The notes: generated by a model not told the origin, from the letters alone. 40,622 nt of DNA from Nanobdellota archaeon (GCA_013331935.1 DUFN01000002.1:23876-64497); one strand, 5' to 3'; counted from the first letter of the stretch, positions 14,974 to 23,134 are shown. Program-made: numbers and translations.

Positions 14974-15408
14974 ATGAAACGTAGCGAACACATAGCATTT
15001 CCAATCGGCAGTCAGGATTCGCTCCAAGACCTTGTTGATGTAGTTGAAGGAGACTTCTGGCCAGAAATTCCAAAGGTCATTTATTTAGTGGCAGGTGCAG
15101 AAAATGAAGAAAGTGCAAAGGTATTGATGCGCCAATACTTTGCCAAAGAAACTGGAAAAGTAAAGGGTATTTATTGGGCGCTGGTTGGCGGTGTGGCTTT
15201 CCTCGGCGCAGTGGCAGGCAACATGGCAGGCACATGGACTGATTTGAATTTAGACACTAATTATGCGAATGCGGGCTTTGCGATTTTCGGCGGGCTTGGC
15301 ACGATGATGTATGCGCTCCTTAATCTGCCAAAGCGCGTAGATATCATTCTTAGGCTAGCGCAGGAATTTAACGAAGGCAGAGCCATTGCCGAGCCTGCCA
15401 AAGATTAG
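14974..15408 (+). CDS. orphan protein with two membrane segments
   Basis: 144 residues: a soluble acidic N-terminal half (1-60), then two membrane segments (about 66-86 and 99-117) rich in Gly/Ala, and a cytoplasmic tail. No family is recognised. It is the first of a run of small proteins preceding rnp2 on the plus strand and has its own TATA box. Confidence 0.6.
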   Translation: MKRSEHIAFPIGSQDSLQDLVDVVEGDFWPEIPKVIYLVAGAENEESAKVLMRQYFAKETGKVKGIYWALVGGVAFLGAVAGNMAGTWTDLNLDTNYANAGFAIFGGLGTMMYALLNLPKRVDIILRLAQEFNEGRAIAEPAKD

Positions 15409-15438
15409 CCTTTAAAACCCACTATTCAGAATTGGCAC

Positions 15439-15771
15439 ATGGAAAAAATACCGACAAACTGGTGCAGGTACACAGTTTTGCCGATGGTAATTTACAAAGA
15501 TGGCGAGCCGTATGCGATCTGCCACAAATATGATCCGCACAATCATATAACGCCAAAAGATTTGGAATTTCCATTATATAACTTGTTAAGCGCAGTCATA
15601 AAAACTGAAAAAAACCGGATGAGCGCCATAAGGCGCCGAGGCGGGCTGGTAGCCTTAGTGTCTACCGCGCCAATGCGCCGCAAATTGGTCGCAGTTCAGA
15701 GCGCCAGAAGAACAATAGAAGCGCTAATAGCAGGCATAGGGTCTCAAAATAGCGAATTAACTGGCCAATAG
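15439..15771 (+). CDS. orphan basic protein
   Basis: 110 residues, not recognised. The N-terminal half contains aromatic residues, Cys and His (NWCRYTV, AICHKYDPHNHI). The C-terminal half is basic and Ala-rich (AIRRRGG, MRRKLVAVQSARRT), which could bind nucleic acid. TTTAAAA at 15412-15418 lies about 25 bases upstream and gives it a separate promoter. Confidence 0.55.
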   Translation: MEKIPTNWCRYTVLPMVIYKDGEPYAICHKYDPHNHITPKDLEFPLYNLLSAVIKTEKNRMSAIRRRGGLVALVSTAPMRRKLVAVQSARRTIEALIAGIGSQNSELTGQ

Positions 15772-15794
15772 CGCCGCAGCGTTATGTTTTTAAG

Positions 15795-16142
15795 ATGAAT
15801 GCTGTTTATTCATACATGCTTAGCATCACAAAGCCTTACGTATTGGGGGGAAGTGCTGTGCCACATAAGGTTGGCCTGCTGCGTGGAATGGGTGGCGAGC
15901 TGGTTTATGCGTATTATTTTGGCATTTATCCTGACGGAAGCAGAATTACAGAACACTTCGACAATAGAAAAGTTTCGAGGCACTTTGTTGTTGTGCCGGG
16001 AATAGTTATGAAACGCACTGGCCTTGAGGACAGAGTGCTTATGTGCGCCCCTGTGCCGTTGAATCAGCGGAGTGAGGCGACCACTGCAATAGCAGAGGAT
16101 TTAAAGCTGCTATCCAGAGATATCGGGTTTACGTTCTGGTAG
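15795..16142 (+). CDS. orphan soluble protein
   Basis: 115 residues, mixed alpha/beta, Gly- and Tyr-rich in the first half (MGGELVYAYYFGIYPDG). No motif, cysteine pair or membrane segment points to a function. It lies 23 bases after the previous gene without a clear TATA box, so the two are probably co-transcribed. Confidence 0.55.
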   Translation: MNAVYSYMLSITKPYVLGGSAVPHKVGLLRGMGGELVYAYYFGIYPDGSRITEHFDNRKVSRHFVVVPGIVMKRTGLEDRVLMCAPVPLNQRSEATTAIAEDLKLLSRDIGFTFW

Positions 16143-16184
16143 TTTATTGAATAACTTTTTAAATTTAATTAAAAATTACGGTCT

Positions 16185-16553
16185 ATGGATCTTGAAACAA
16201 TCGCAAATACGGCAATTGGAAGTTTAAATATAGTTCTCAGTACAAAATTAATGGAATATTTAATGGTTGGCGCAGTATATCATTTGCCAACTATTGCAGC
16301 GCCGGCAATTATGTATGATATCGTTAAGCAGACATCTGCAAAATATCACACAAAAGTAAATCCGCTTACGACTGCGATTAAAGCGATGGGCGTGGCAATA
16401 ATACCTACTGGTTTTCTAGTCGGCCTTGTCACGCATGACAATCAGTTCGGCTTCAACAACATTGCAGCATACCTGTTCGGCTCAGCATTGGTGGCTTATT
16501 GGCACTACTCACGGCCCGTTGCAGCACCGCAGAAGCCGGCATCTATTAAATAA
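16185..16553 (+). CDS. orphan membrane protein
   Basis: 122 residues with about three membrane segments (25-45, 65-83, 91-107) and a short tail with a Pro-Gln-Lys stretch. No family is recognised. TTTTTAAATTTAA (16156-16168) gives a well-placed TATA box. It lies directly upstream of rnp2, which has its own TATA box (CTTTTTAAAC, 16554-16563). Confidence 0.55.
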   Translation: MDLETIANTAIGSLNIVLSTKLMEYLMVGAVYHLPTIAAPAIMYDIVKQTSAKYHTKVNPLTTAIKAMGVAIIPTGFLVGLVTHDNQFGFNNIAAYLFGSALVAYWHYSRPVAAPQKPASIK

Positions 16554-16585
16554 CTTTTTAAACTTCTCTTTCTGATTTATTAGCA

Positions 16586-16909
16586 ATGAAAACATTTCCT
16601 TCAACAAAGCAAGAGCGAAAACGTTATATATTGATAAAAATTGAAGGTTTTGAAGCTGAGAAAGAAATCGTACAGAAGCTTGTCATCCAGGCAGGCTTGC
16701 AATTTCTCGGCGAGTTAGGAATGGCTCGCGCAGGATTACAGGTAGTGGAAGACACTTGGGAACCAAAGAACAACACAGTCATAGTCCGTGTCGGCCACAA
16801 GTTTGTTGACGATGCAAAGGCCGCGTTTGCGCTGGTAAAAGAGTTTGAGGGCAAGAAAATTCAAATGCATTCGTTAAAAGTTTCGGGGGAGATAAATAAG
16901 TTAAAATGA
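16586..16909 (+). CDS. rnp2: RNase P protein component 2 (Pop5)
   Basis: 107-residue Pop5-family subunit of archaeal RNase P, which removes 5' leaders from pre-tRNA; with Rpp30 it supports the catalytic domain of the RNA. RYILIKIEG near the start, the helix with LGELGMARAGLQVVE, and the strand NTVIVRVGHKFVDDAKAAFAL fit the alpha/beta sandwich of the family, and the length is typical. In many archaea rnp2 lies next to psmA, SBDS and the exosome genes; here seven small open frames separate it from psmA. Its stop (TGA) overlaps the next start as ATGA. Confidence 0.87.
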   Translation: MKTFPSTKQERKRYILIKIEGFEAEKEIVQKLVIQAGLQFLGELGMARAGLQVVEDTWEPKNNTVIVRVGHKFVDDAKAAFALVKEFEGKKIQMHSLKVSGEINKLK

Positions 16910-17265
16910 ACGCGGAGCAACACACAACGAAAGATGAGTGCTGGGTAATACAAGCAAATAAACATTTCCCAAACATACCGGGGGCAGTTTCTATTACTAG
17001 CCAAGCCTCCGCGGGCGGTTGTGTTGTGGCGCGGCATTACTTAGTTTATGAAAAATATAATTACTTACTTGTCGCTGATGGTATCTCAAACGTACTACGC
17101 GCTTCCGCATTAGCGCTCGATGAGGAACAACTCTTAATTGGTAGTCCTAATAGATTTCCGACGCGCGGTGCTGCTTTGGAGTTTATTATCGCCAATGCAA
17201 TAACTGTAAAAGAGCTGGAAGGCTGTTTGTTTAATGCTTCAGATGAGGTAAATAAATTAAAATGA
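16889..17265 (+). repeat. 21-bp direct repeat bracketing an orphan gene
   Basis: Bases 16889-16909 (end of rnp2) and 17245-17265 (end of the next gene) match at 19 of 21 positions. Both encode Glu-(Ile/Val)-Asn-Lys-Leu-Lys-stop and both end in the ATGA overlap with the following gene. The intervening gene could have entered as a cassette by recombination at this junction. Confidence 0.55.
16906..17265 (+). CDS. orphan protein, possible operon-inserted cassette
   Basis: 119 residues, soluble, not recognised. It contains two cysteines (ECWVIQ, GGCVVARH) and a segment NRFPTRGAALEFI that resembles KIFPTLEEAVAFV in the next protein, hinting that the two are distant paralogues. Both ends overlap neighbours as ATGA, and its 3' end repeats the 3' end of rnp2. 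Confidence 0.6.
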   Translation: MNAEQHTTKDECWVIQANKHFPNIPGAVSITSQASAGGCVVARHYLVYEKYNYLLVADGISNVLRASALALDEEQLLIGSPNRFPTRGAALEFIIANAITVKELEGCLFNASDEVNKLK

Positions 17266-17603
17266 TTGGAGTAACAATCGCGAAAAAAGAATATGTTGTT
17301 GCAGGGCTGGAACAGCCTGCCGACGGAATTGCCTTCGTCGTAACGCCGCAAAGCAGGTATTACTCAATTGTTCCGCTAAGCGGATGGGAACATTTTATAA
17401 TTTCGATTTTAGAACAAAAAGTTATGGTAACAATGAAAAAAATATTTCCAACACTTGAAGAAGCTGTGGCATTTGTAAAAGCCGGCGGCGAGGATAGCAA
17501 GGCATACCAAGACGAGAGCATGAGGCTGCTTCACGAATGGAAAGAACTGGCAAGAACCACGCCGCCAATAGTTTTTAGTGGAGGCACATACACTAAAGTT
17601 TAA
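17262..17603 (+). CDS. orphan protein, possible paralogue of the preceding gene
   Basis: 113 residues, mixed alpha/beta. The first half has short strands (GVTIAKKEYVVAGLE), followed by a helix with KIFPTLEEAVAFVKAGG. No known domain. It overlaps the previous gene by 4 bases, with GAGG about 14 bases before the start. Confidence 0.58.
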   Translation: MIGVTIAKKEYVVAGLEQPADGIAFVVTPQSRYYSIVPLSGWEHFIISILEQKVMVTMKKIFPTLEEAVAFVKAGGEDSKAYQDESMRLLHEWKELARTTPPIVFSGGTYTKV

Positions 17604-17635
17604 AAGAGGGCGAAATTAAAATAAACGTGAATAAA

Positions 17636-17734
17636 ATGCAATTTCCAAAAATAATAGTGCACAAGGAAGACATTCCATATGTAATATTATTCATAATAGG
17701 AATGGCATTAGCAATAATAATAGCACTCAAATAA
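17636..17734 (+). CDS. 32-residue single-span membrane peptide
   Basis: A short frame beginning MQFPKIIVHKED and continuing into one hydrophobic helix (about 15-31) that ends in a Lys. It occupies the gap between two orphan genes and joins the next gene by the same TAA-A-ATG junction as real genes in this operon, which supports translation. An upstream GTG (17628) would add three residues. Function unknown; the shape recalls small translocon or membrane-complex subunits, but I see no specific match. Confidence 0.4.
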   Translation: MQFPKIIVHKEDIPYVILFIIGMALAIIIALK

Positions 17735-17735
17735 A

Positions 17736-18035
17736 ATGGCAAACAAAATAGAAGAAGGAATACACATAATAACGATTTTGAAATGGATCGCGGCTGCGTC
17801 TGTAATTGCAACTTTAGCGTGGGTGGCTTTCAGCCATTCACCAACACAAGAGCAAATCTTTGCGCTAGTAATGAATGGTATATTTTTCTTTTTGGCAATG
17901 GAAAATCGTACTGTGACATTAAACATAACCGAAAAACTAGGAAAAGTTGATAAATTAGATAAGTTAGAAAAATTGGATTCAATGCAGCAAACTTTAAATG
18001 AAATCCGCGACATATTAAAGGAGAGGTTGAAGTAA
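17736..18035 (+). CDS. orphan membrane protein with coiled-coil tail
   Basis: 99 residues: two hydrophobic segments (about 14-31 and 40-54), then a charged heptad-like region (about 60-99; KVDKLDKLEKLDSMQQTLNEI) predicted to form a coiled coil. It may anchor a complex at the membrane. It follows the 32-residue peptide by one base. Confidence 0.58.
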   Translation: MANKIEEGIHIITILKWIAAASVIATLAWVAFSHSPTQEQIFALVMNGIFFFLAMENRTVTLNITEKLGKVDKLDKLEKLDSMQQTLNEIRDILKERLK

Positions 18036-18036
18036 A

Positions 18037-18447
18037 ATGGATGACACAGATGAATCATTGTCAACACATCCGGACTCGGCATTCGCAAGAGATACAATTG
18101 GGCCGAACTTGGCAGAAATACTCAGGCCAGTAGTTGGGCGATCGCTCCGCGCGATCGTTCATGAGATAGGGCCATATGCATCAGAATTTTCTGCGCAGAA
18201 CTATGCGAATCCAGATGCAGCGTATGCTATTGTTGGCGCAGTAATTTGTCTAAATTCAGCAAAAAAGCGCGCAACAGTCGAAGATTTACTGCGAGTGCGT
18301 AAGGGCGCGTTTGCAACATTAATCGGACAAATTAGCGAAAAAGACATTCGACTAACTGTAGAACAATTAATCGCCAGACAGATGTTATATTTAAATCAAG
18401 GCGAACTATTAGTTGATTTAACAGGGAAGCAAAGGGAAATAAAATAA
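18037..18447 (+). CDS. orphan helical protein
   Basis: 136 residues, mostly helical. The C-terminal part (LTVEQLIARQMLYLNQGELLVDLTGK) resembles the end of a winged helix, with a recognition-type helix followed by two short strands. A hairpin lies in the coding sequence at 18139-18157 (CGATCGC/GCGATCG). Joined to both neighbours by TAA-A-ATG. Not recognised. Confidence 0.55.
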   Translation: MDDTDESLSTHPDSAFARDTIGPNLAEILRPVVGRSLRAIVHEIGPYASEFSAQNYANPDAAYAIVGAVICLNSAKKRATVEDLLRVRKGAFATLIGQISEKDIRLTVEQLIARQMLYLNQGELLVDLTGKQREIK

Positions 18448-18448
18448 A

Positions 18449-18811
18449 ATGGGCGATCCAACAAAATTAGTATTGGGAGAATTGATTAATGACGTGCTTA
18501 GCGAGGGGCGCATACTAAAAGAGCTTGCAGGCCAAGATTTAACAGGTCATCTTTTGGAAGCAACTGTATTTTTCGTAGGCGAACCAGTGCCAAGATTTAA
18601 AGCGTCAGGAATAATAGAACATATAGGCATTGATACTCGCAGAGAAAATGGGGCTGTAGTGCCAGTGCAGGCGCTAATATCATTCAGAGGCCAAGCAGCT
18701 GGTGCTGAAAAAGCAACGCTACTCCAGCTGGGAATCGGAACAGTTGGCGCAGAAGATTATTTAAGTGGCCACAGAGTAGAAATTAACATATATAAAAATC
18801 AAGGTGAATAA
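18449..18811 (+). CDS. orphan protein upstream of psmA
   Basis: 120 residues, soluble, rich in Gly and Leu, mixed alpha/beta (LLEATVFFVGEPVPRF, VQALISFRGQAAGAEK). Not recognised. One-base spacing to psmA means the two are translated from one message. Confidence 0.57.
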   Translation: MGDPTKLVLGELINDVLSEGRILKELAGQDLTGHLLEATVFFVGEPVPRFKASGIIEHIGIDTRRENGAVVPVQALISFRGQAAGAEKATLLQLGIGTVGAEDYLSGHRVEINIYKNQGE

Positions 18812-18812
18812 A

Positions 18813-19505
18813 ATGCAAGTACTACCAAATCAAGCAATGGGTTACGACCGCGCTATAACTGTATTCAGCCCGGATGGGCGGATTTTGCAGATAGAATATG
18901 CAAAAAAAGCTGTCTCGGCAGGGGCAATGACTTTGGGAATTGTCTATAAGGACGGCGTTCTTCTCGCTGCAGACAGAAGAATAGTTGAAAAACTGCTCGT
19001 GGCAGAATCCGTAAAAAAAGTGGCGCAGATAGACGACCACATAATTTCAACCTTCGCAGGCTACACCTCTGACGCAAGGGTTCTTGTGAGAAAAATGAGG
19101 GTTTTCGCCCAACAGCACAGGCTTACTTACGGCGAAGAAACAGACGGCGAAGGTGTGGTAAGGTACGTATCTGACATGGCGCAGACATATACACAGTACT
19201 CTGGCATCAGGCCTTTCGGAATCTCCTTTCTGCTGGCTAGCATTGACAAAAAAGGCGTAAACTTATTCATGACAGAGCCTTCCGGAATTTACTCGCAATA
19301 TTATGCAAAAGCAATCGGGCTTGGCTCAACAGAGGCAAACAAGGCACTCGAAAAGAAATATAGGGAAAATATGAAGTTCGAAGAAGCGAAAAAGCTCGCC
19401 CGTGAGGTTTTTAAAGAGATTTTGAATGAAGAATTCTCAATCGACAGGCTTGAAGCAATGGCTGTCACAAAAGACGGAGTTCAAAAAGTCGATTTGAAGG
19501 AATAG
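18813..19505 (+). CDS. psmA: proteasome subunit alpha
   Basis: Structural outer-ring subunit of the archaeal 20S proteasome. From the ATG at 18813 it has 230 residues, close to the usual size. The N-terminus holds the gating YDR (residues 10-12) and the alpha-subunit signature FSPDGRILQIEYAKKAV, followed by the conserved SAGAMTLGIVYKDGVLLAADRR and the central IRPFGISFLLA. It lacks the N-terminal Thr nucleophile, as expected for alpha subunits; the beta gene is outside this window. An upstream in-frame GTG at 18804 lies inside the preceding gene and was rejected in favour of the TAA-A-ATG start. Confidence 0.95.
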   Translation: MQVLPNQAMGYDRAITVFSPDGRILQIEYAKKAVSAGAMTLGIVYKDGVLLAADRRIVEKLLVAESVKKVAQIDDHIISTFAGYTSDARVLVRKMRVFAQQHRLTYGEETDGEGVVRYVSDMAQTYTQYSGIRPFGISFLLASIDKKGVNLFMTEPSGIYSQYYAKAIGLGSTEANKALEKKYRENMKFEEAKKLAREVFKEILNEEFSIDRLEAMAVTKDGVQKVDLKE

Positions 19506-19510
19506 TAAAA

Positions 19511-20278
19511 ATGCCAGGCATGATGATTCCAGACAGAGCAAAAGAAACTCGGGCTAGCTTTAACCTTGCCAAGCTCAAAAAATTCGGTATAAATTTTGAA
19601 ATAGTTTTGAAAAGTCCGGAACTTGCGCTCGAATTTAGGCATGGAAAAGCAATTGACACGCGCGACATACTCGATACTCCAAAAGTTTTTGAAGATGTTC
19701 AGAAGGCAGTCATCCATGGCTCTGGCAAACTCAGAGAACTTCTGAAAGGAAAAGTTGATGAAAAGAAATTAGCAGCTATGTCTGACCACGATCTCGTGCA
19801 CGAATCTGCGAAAGTAATCCTGAAGGACGGCGAAATCGCGCTCACTCAGGAAATGAGGAAGAAATTCTTTGATGCAAAAAGAAAAAAGATAATTGAATTC
19901 ATACACGCAAACGCATGCGATCCGAAGACAGGCCTGCCTCACCCAGTCCAGCGAATTGAACTCGCAATGGAGCAGGCAAAGATTCAAGTAGACCCGTACC
20001 AGCAGGCAGACGCGCAGATTGAAAATATAATTAAGCTGTTAAGGCCGATAATACCAATCAGTTTCGAGAAAGCGAAAATAAAAGTAATATTGCCTGCACA
20101 GCATGCAGGGACAGCATATTCAGCCATAAAAAATAAGTTTGAGCTAAAAAACGAAGACTGGAAAGACGACGGCGCAGTTTCATTTGAAGTTGAAATTGCA
20201 GCAGGAGTCAAGGCAGACTTCTTTAATTTTGTGAACAAGCTTACTCAAGGCGAAGCGACAATAGAGGAGAAAAAATAA
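19511..20278 (+). CDS. sbds: SBDS ribosome maturation protein
   Basis: 255-residue archaeal homologue of Shwachman-Bodian-Diamond syndrome protein, which helps release the anti-association factor IF6 from the large ribosomal subunit. The N-terminal FYSH domain (about 1-95) has the expected GINFEIVLKSPELALEFRHGK, then KVFEDVQKAVIHGSG. The middle helical domain contains HANACDPKTGLPHPVQRIELAMEQA, with the conserved PxTGLPHP. The C-terminal ferredoxin-like domain ends near residue 245. It follows psmA by 5 bases, as in many archaea, and its stop overlaps the next ATG by one base (TAATG). Confidence 0.93.
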   Translation: MPGMMIPDRAKETRASFNLAKLKKFGINFEIVLKSPELALEFRHGKAIDTRDILDTPKVFEDVQKAVIHGSGKLRELLKGKVDEKKLAAMSDHDLVHESAKVILKDGEIALTQEMRKKFFDAKRKKIIEFIHANACDPKTGLPHPVQRIELAMEQAKIQVDPYQQADAQIENIIKLLRPIIPISFEKAKIKVILPAQHAGTAYSAIKNKFELKNEDWKDDGAVSFEVEIAAGVKADFFNFVNKLTQGEATIEEKK

Positions 20279-20598
20279 TGGCAAGTGCAACAGCCAATAA
20301 AAGAGTGATTCTGCGCAAAGAACCCGGCGAGTTAGAACTAGCATTAGAAGCTATGCTCGCCAAGATACGGATGCCAGTCATAGCAAGAGAATGGATTGTT
20401 CGGGGCAGATCCGTAACTATATTACATACCAGCATCTTTGACTGCGAACAATTTTCCCAAGATTCGCAAAAATACAAGCCCGTTGGATTACCGTATCTGG
20501 GCGAAGTTGATGTCCAAACATATTTACAATTAGTAATTGCTGATGCTAATTCAGGCATTATGATAGTTAACGCTGATAAAATTAAAAGGATTGAATAA
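20278..20598 (+). CDS. orphan protein between SBDS and rrp4
   Basis: 106 residues, soluble, no recognised domain. The C-terminal half (YLGEVDVQTYLQLVIADANSG) is hydrophobic with predicted strands. It interrupts the normally adjacent SBDS-rrp4 pair, overlaps the SBDS stop by one base, and joins rrp4 by TAA-A-ATG. Confidence 0.57.
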   Translation: MASATANKRVILRKEPGELELALEAMLAKIRMPVIAREWIVRGRSVTILHTSIFDCEQFSQDSQKYKPVGLPYLGEVDVQTYLQLVIADANSGIMIVNADKIKRIE

Positions 20599-20599
20599 A

Positions 20600-21286
20600 A
20601 TGGAAAAAGTTTTTGTAAACGATAAAGACATTGTTATTCCCGGCGAGCCTCTTGCAGAAGGATTTGATTTCCTTCCAGCAGGCAAGGCATTCAGGGAAGA
20701 CGAAAAGATTTTTGCATCAACCATCGGATTGGTTTATGTGAAAGGAAGGGTAATAAAAGTAATACCGCTGGCAGGCAAGTACATGCCAAAGCGTGGCGAC
20801 ATTGTAATCGGAAAGGTTACAAACATAGGGCATTCCGGCTGGACGCTGGATATTGACTGTCCTTACCTTGCTGACTTAAACATCGGCGAAGCTTCAAGCG
20901 AGTATATAGATTTGAGGAAGGCTAGCATGAACCAGTTCTTCGACATTGGCGATTATGCGCTGACAGAAGTTACTGCCATCTCGGAAGGCATGTTTGTAAA
21001 GCTGACTGCAAAATACAGGCCTTACAGAAGGCTGGTTGGCGGAACAATAATCAAGGTAAGCCCGACAAAAATCCCAAGAATAATAGGAAAGGCAGGCTCT
21101 ATGATTAAGATGCTGAAAGACCATTCAAACTGCGACATAACTGTTGGCCAGAACGGATTAATCTGGATAAAAGGCGATGCTGAAAAGCAGGCATTGGTCA
21201 GCAGGATAATTAAAGTCATAGAAAAAGAAAGCCATTTGCCAGGACTTACAGATAAAATAAAGCACATGCTTGAAGGAGGCAAATAA
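20600..21286 (+). CDS. rrp4: exosome RNA-binding cap subunit Rrp4
   Basis: 228 residues from the ATG at 20600. Cap protein of the archaeal exosome that feeds RNA into the Rrp41/Rrp42 ring. Three domains are visible: an N-terminal beta domain (IVIPGEPLAEGFDFLPAG), an S1 domain (about 55-135; GDIVIGKVTNIGHSGWTLDI) and a KH domain (about 140-205; GTIIKVSPTKIPRIIGKAGSMI, with the GxxG-like loop GKAG). Order and length match the family. It begins one base after the previous gene and ends one base before rrp41. Confidence 0.94.
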   Translation: MEKVFVNDKDIVIPGEPLAEGFDFLPAGKAFREDEKIFASTIGLVYVKGRVIKVIPLAGKYMPKRGDIVIGKVTNIGHSGWTLDIDCPYLADLNIGEASSEYIDLRKASMNQFFDIGDYALTEVTAISEGMFVKLTAKYRPYRRLVGGTIIKVSPTKIPRIIGKAGSMIKMLKDHSNCDITVGQNGLIWIKGDAEKQALVSRIIKVIEKESHLPGLTDKIKHMLEGGK

Positions 21287-21287
21287 A

Positions 21288-22052
21288 ATGGGAGGTAAAT
21301 TTGGAGCACCTGATAAAATGATTATCGGCGGAAAGCGCCTTGATGGGAGAAAACCAGACGAGCTCAGGCCGATTACAATAAAAGCAGGAGTCATCCCAAG
21401 TGCAGACGGCTCTGCAGAAATTACACAAGGCGAAACAAAAATAGTTGTAGCTGTTTACGGCCCAAGGGAAGTTTTCCCGAAGCACATGTCAATAGCCGAT
21501 CGGGCCTGTGTTGAATGCAGGTATGATATGGCATCATTCTCGACGCCGGAAAGGTCCAGGCCTGGCATGAGCAGGCGCTCAACTGAAATTTCAAAAATAA
21601 TGGCAGAGGCTTTGATGCCTGCCATCTATTTAGAAAAATATCCTAAGACAAAAATTGACATCTATGTTGAAGTTACAAATGCAAATGCAGGAACGAGATG
21701 CGCTGCAATAACAGCTGCGTCTGTTGCTCTTGCAGACGCAGGAATTGAAATGAGGGACATGGTTGTAGCAGTTGCATCTGGCAAGGTTGATGGCAAGCTT
21801 GTCCTCGATATGTTCGAAATAGAAGATAATTTCGGTTCAGCAGACCTGCCCCTCGCATACATGCTAAGGAAAGGCGAAATAACTTTACTGCAGATGGACG
21901 GCGAGCTTACAAAAGAAGAAATACAAGAGCTTGTTGAAATGAACATTGAAGCGTGCAAAAAGATTTACGCTATGCAGAAAAAAGCCCTGCAGGATAAATA
22001 TAGTGTTGAAAAGAAGGCAATGCCTGACGCAGGAGAAGAAAATGGGAATTGA
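21288..22052 (+). CDS. rrp41: exosome catalytic subunit Rrp41
   Basis: 254-residue RNase PH-like phosphorolytic 3'-5' exoribonuclease, the active subunit of the archaeal exosome. The signature KRLDGRKPDELRPI starts the domain. Phosphate/RNA-binding Arg residues occur around ERSRPGMSRRSTE, and acidic active-site residues occur in FEIEDNFGSADLPLAYM. The C-terminal helix is longer and more charged than usual. The ATG at 21288 follows the rrp4 stop by one base; an upstream in-frame ATG inside rrp4 was rejected. Its end overlaps rrp42 by 11 bases. Confidence 0.95.
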   Translation: MGGKFGAPDKMIIGGKRLDGRKPDELRPITIKAGVIPSADGSAEITQGETKIVVAVYGPREVFPKHMSIADRACVECRYDMASFSTPERSRPGMSRRSTEISKIMAEALMPAIYLEKYPKTKIDIYVEVTNANAGTRCAAITAASVALADAGIEMRDMVVAVASGKVDGKLVLDMFEIEDNFGSADLPLAYMLRKGEITLLQMDGELTKEEIQELVEMNIEACKKIYAMQKKALQDKYSVEKKAMPDAGEENGN

Positions 22053-22830
22053 TTCAATAAAAAGCTACATGTCAGAACTACTGAAGAAAGGACAGCGCGA
22101 AGATGGCAGAAAGATTTTCGATTACAGGAAGATTGAAGTTGAAGTAAATCCGCTGGCCAGGGCATGCGGTTCTGCTCGCGTAAGAATCGGGGAAACAGAA
22201 GTGCTCGTCGGTGTTAAAATGGACGTAACAAAACCGTATCCTGATTCACCTGACGATGGAACACTTATGGTAAATGCAGAATTAATACCATTGGCAAATC
22301 CTGATTTCGAGCCAGGCCCGCCAAGCCCGCAGTCTGTCGAGCTGGCAAGGGTAGTTGACAGAGGAATCAGGGAATCGGGAGCAATTGACACTGCAAAATT
22401 GTGCATCACACCGAAAGAAAAAGTCTGGACTGTGTTTATTGATATCTATCCGATGAACGACGATGGCAATCTTTTGGATGCAGCTGCGCTCGGCGCGATT
22501 GTTGCGCTGAAGCATGCATACATACCGAAATACGATGAGAAAGAGGAAAAAGTGCTTTACAAGGAATTGACAAAAGAGAAACTCCCTTTGACATGCCTGC
22601 CAGTCATGACAACTTTTGGCAAGCTTGATGGAAATGTTTTCCTTGACGCTTCAAGGCGGGAAGAAAAATCCTACGATGGCAGATTGTCAATCGCAACCCT
22701 AGAAAACGGCGCCATCTCAGCAATGCAGAAGGGCGAGGCAGGCACATTTACTGAAAAAGAAGTGTTTGAACTGCTCGGGACTGCTATAGAAAAGGGAAAA
22801 GAACTGCGGGGGCTTATCAAAAAGGTTTAA
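22042..22830 (+). CDS. rrp42: exosome ring subunit Rrp42
   Basis: 262 residues. Non-catalytic RNase PH-like partner that alternates with Rrp41 in the hexameric ring. It has the family start REDGRKIFDYRKIEVEVNPLARACGSARVRIGETEVLVGVK and the PFxPLSxPEF-like stretch ALANPDFEPGPPSP variant (IPLANPDFEPGPPSP). It lacks the catalytic acidic pair of Rrp41, as expected. The ATG at 22042 overlaps rrp41, implying coupled translation in equal amounts; a longer frame running back into rrp41 is an artefact. Confidence 0.94.
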   Translation: MGIDSIKSYMSELLKKGQREDGRKIFDYRKIEVEVNPLARACGSARVRIGETEVLVGVKMDVTKPYPDSPDDGTLMVNAELIPLANPDFEPGPPSPQSVELARVVDRGIRESGAIDTAKLCITPKEKVWTVFIDIYPMNDDGNLLDAAALGAIVALKHAYIPKYDEKEEKVLYKELTKEKLPLTCLPVMTTFGKLDGNVFLDASRREEKSYDGRLSIATLENGAISAMQKGEAGTFTEKEVFELLGTAIEKGKELRGLIKKV

Positions 22831-22904
22831 AAGGCAAAATTGCCGTTTGTTTTTGGTAATAGGTCATTAGTTACGCCAAGAACCAAAAACTAACAACCAA
22901 AAAC
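22826..22904 (+). promoter_or_regulatory. rpoK promoter and leader with competing inverted repeats
   Basis: TTTAAAAGG (22826-22834) overlaps the rrp42 stop and is a good TATA candidate, giving a leader of about 55 bases before rpoK. GTTTTTGGT (22849-22857) can pair with either of two ACCAAAAAC copies (22882-22890 or 22896-22904). Two mutually exclusive hairpins are therefore possible if transcription starts early enough to include the first arm. Confidence 0.4.
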
Positions 22905-22910
22905 AGCAAA

Positions 22911-23105
22911 ATGACATACACTAAATTTGAAATTGCAAGGATTATTGGTGCGAGGGCATTGCAGTTAGCTATGGGCGCACCGCTTTTGATAAAGAAGCCA
23001 GAAGAAATGTTCAAGTCGAACGATGTTGCCAAGGCAGAATTAGAGGCAGGCATCCTGCCAATTACAATAAGAAGGCCAAGGCCGCACAAGATTGAAGTCG
23101 AATAG
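22911..23105 (+). CDS. rpoK: RNA polymerase subunit K
   Basis: 64-residue homologue of bacterial omega and eukaryotic Rpb6, which stabilises the large polymerase subunit. The diagnostic segment [21 protein letters not shown] occupies residues 4-24, and the C-terminus [12 protein letters not shown] is the usual basic strand. Length is typical. It precedes enolase in several archaeal genomes, and one orphan gene lies between them here. Confidence 0.93.
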   Translation: MTYTKFEIARIIGARALQLAMGAPLLIKKPEEMFKSNDVAKAELEAGILPITIRRPRPHKIEVE

Positions 23106-23134
23106 CTTAAAAAGCAACACAGTATGCAAATTTT

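Noticed and set aside
18139-18157. GCGATCGC sequence resembling cyanobacterial HIP1
   Set aside because: Single occurrence inside a gene hairpin; no repeated pattern in the window.
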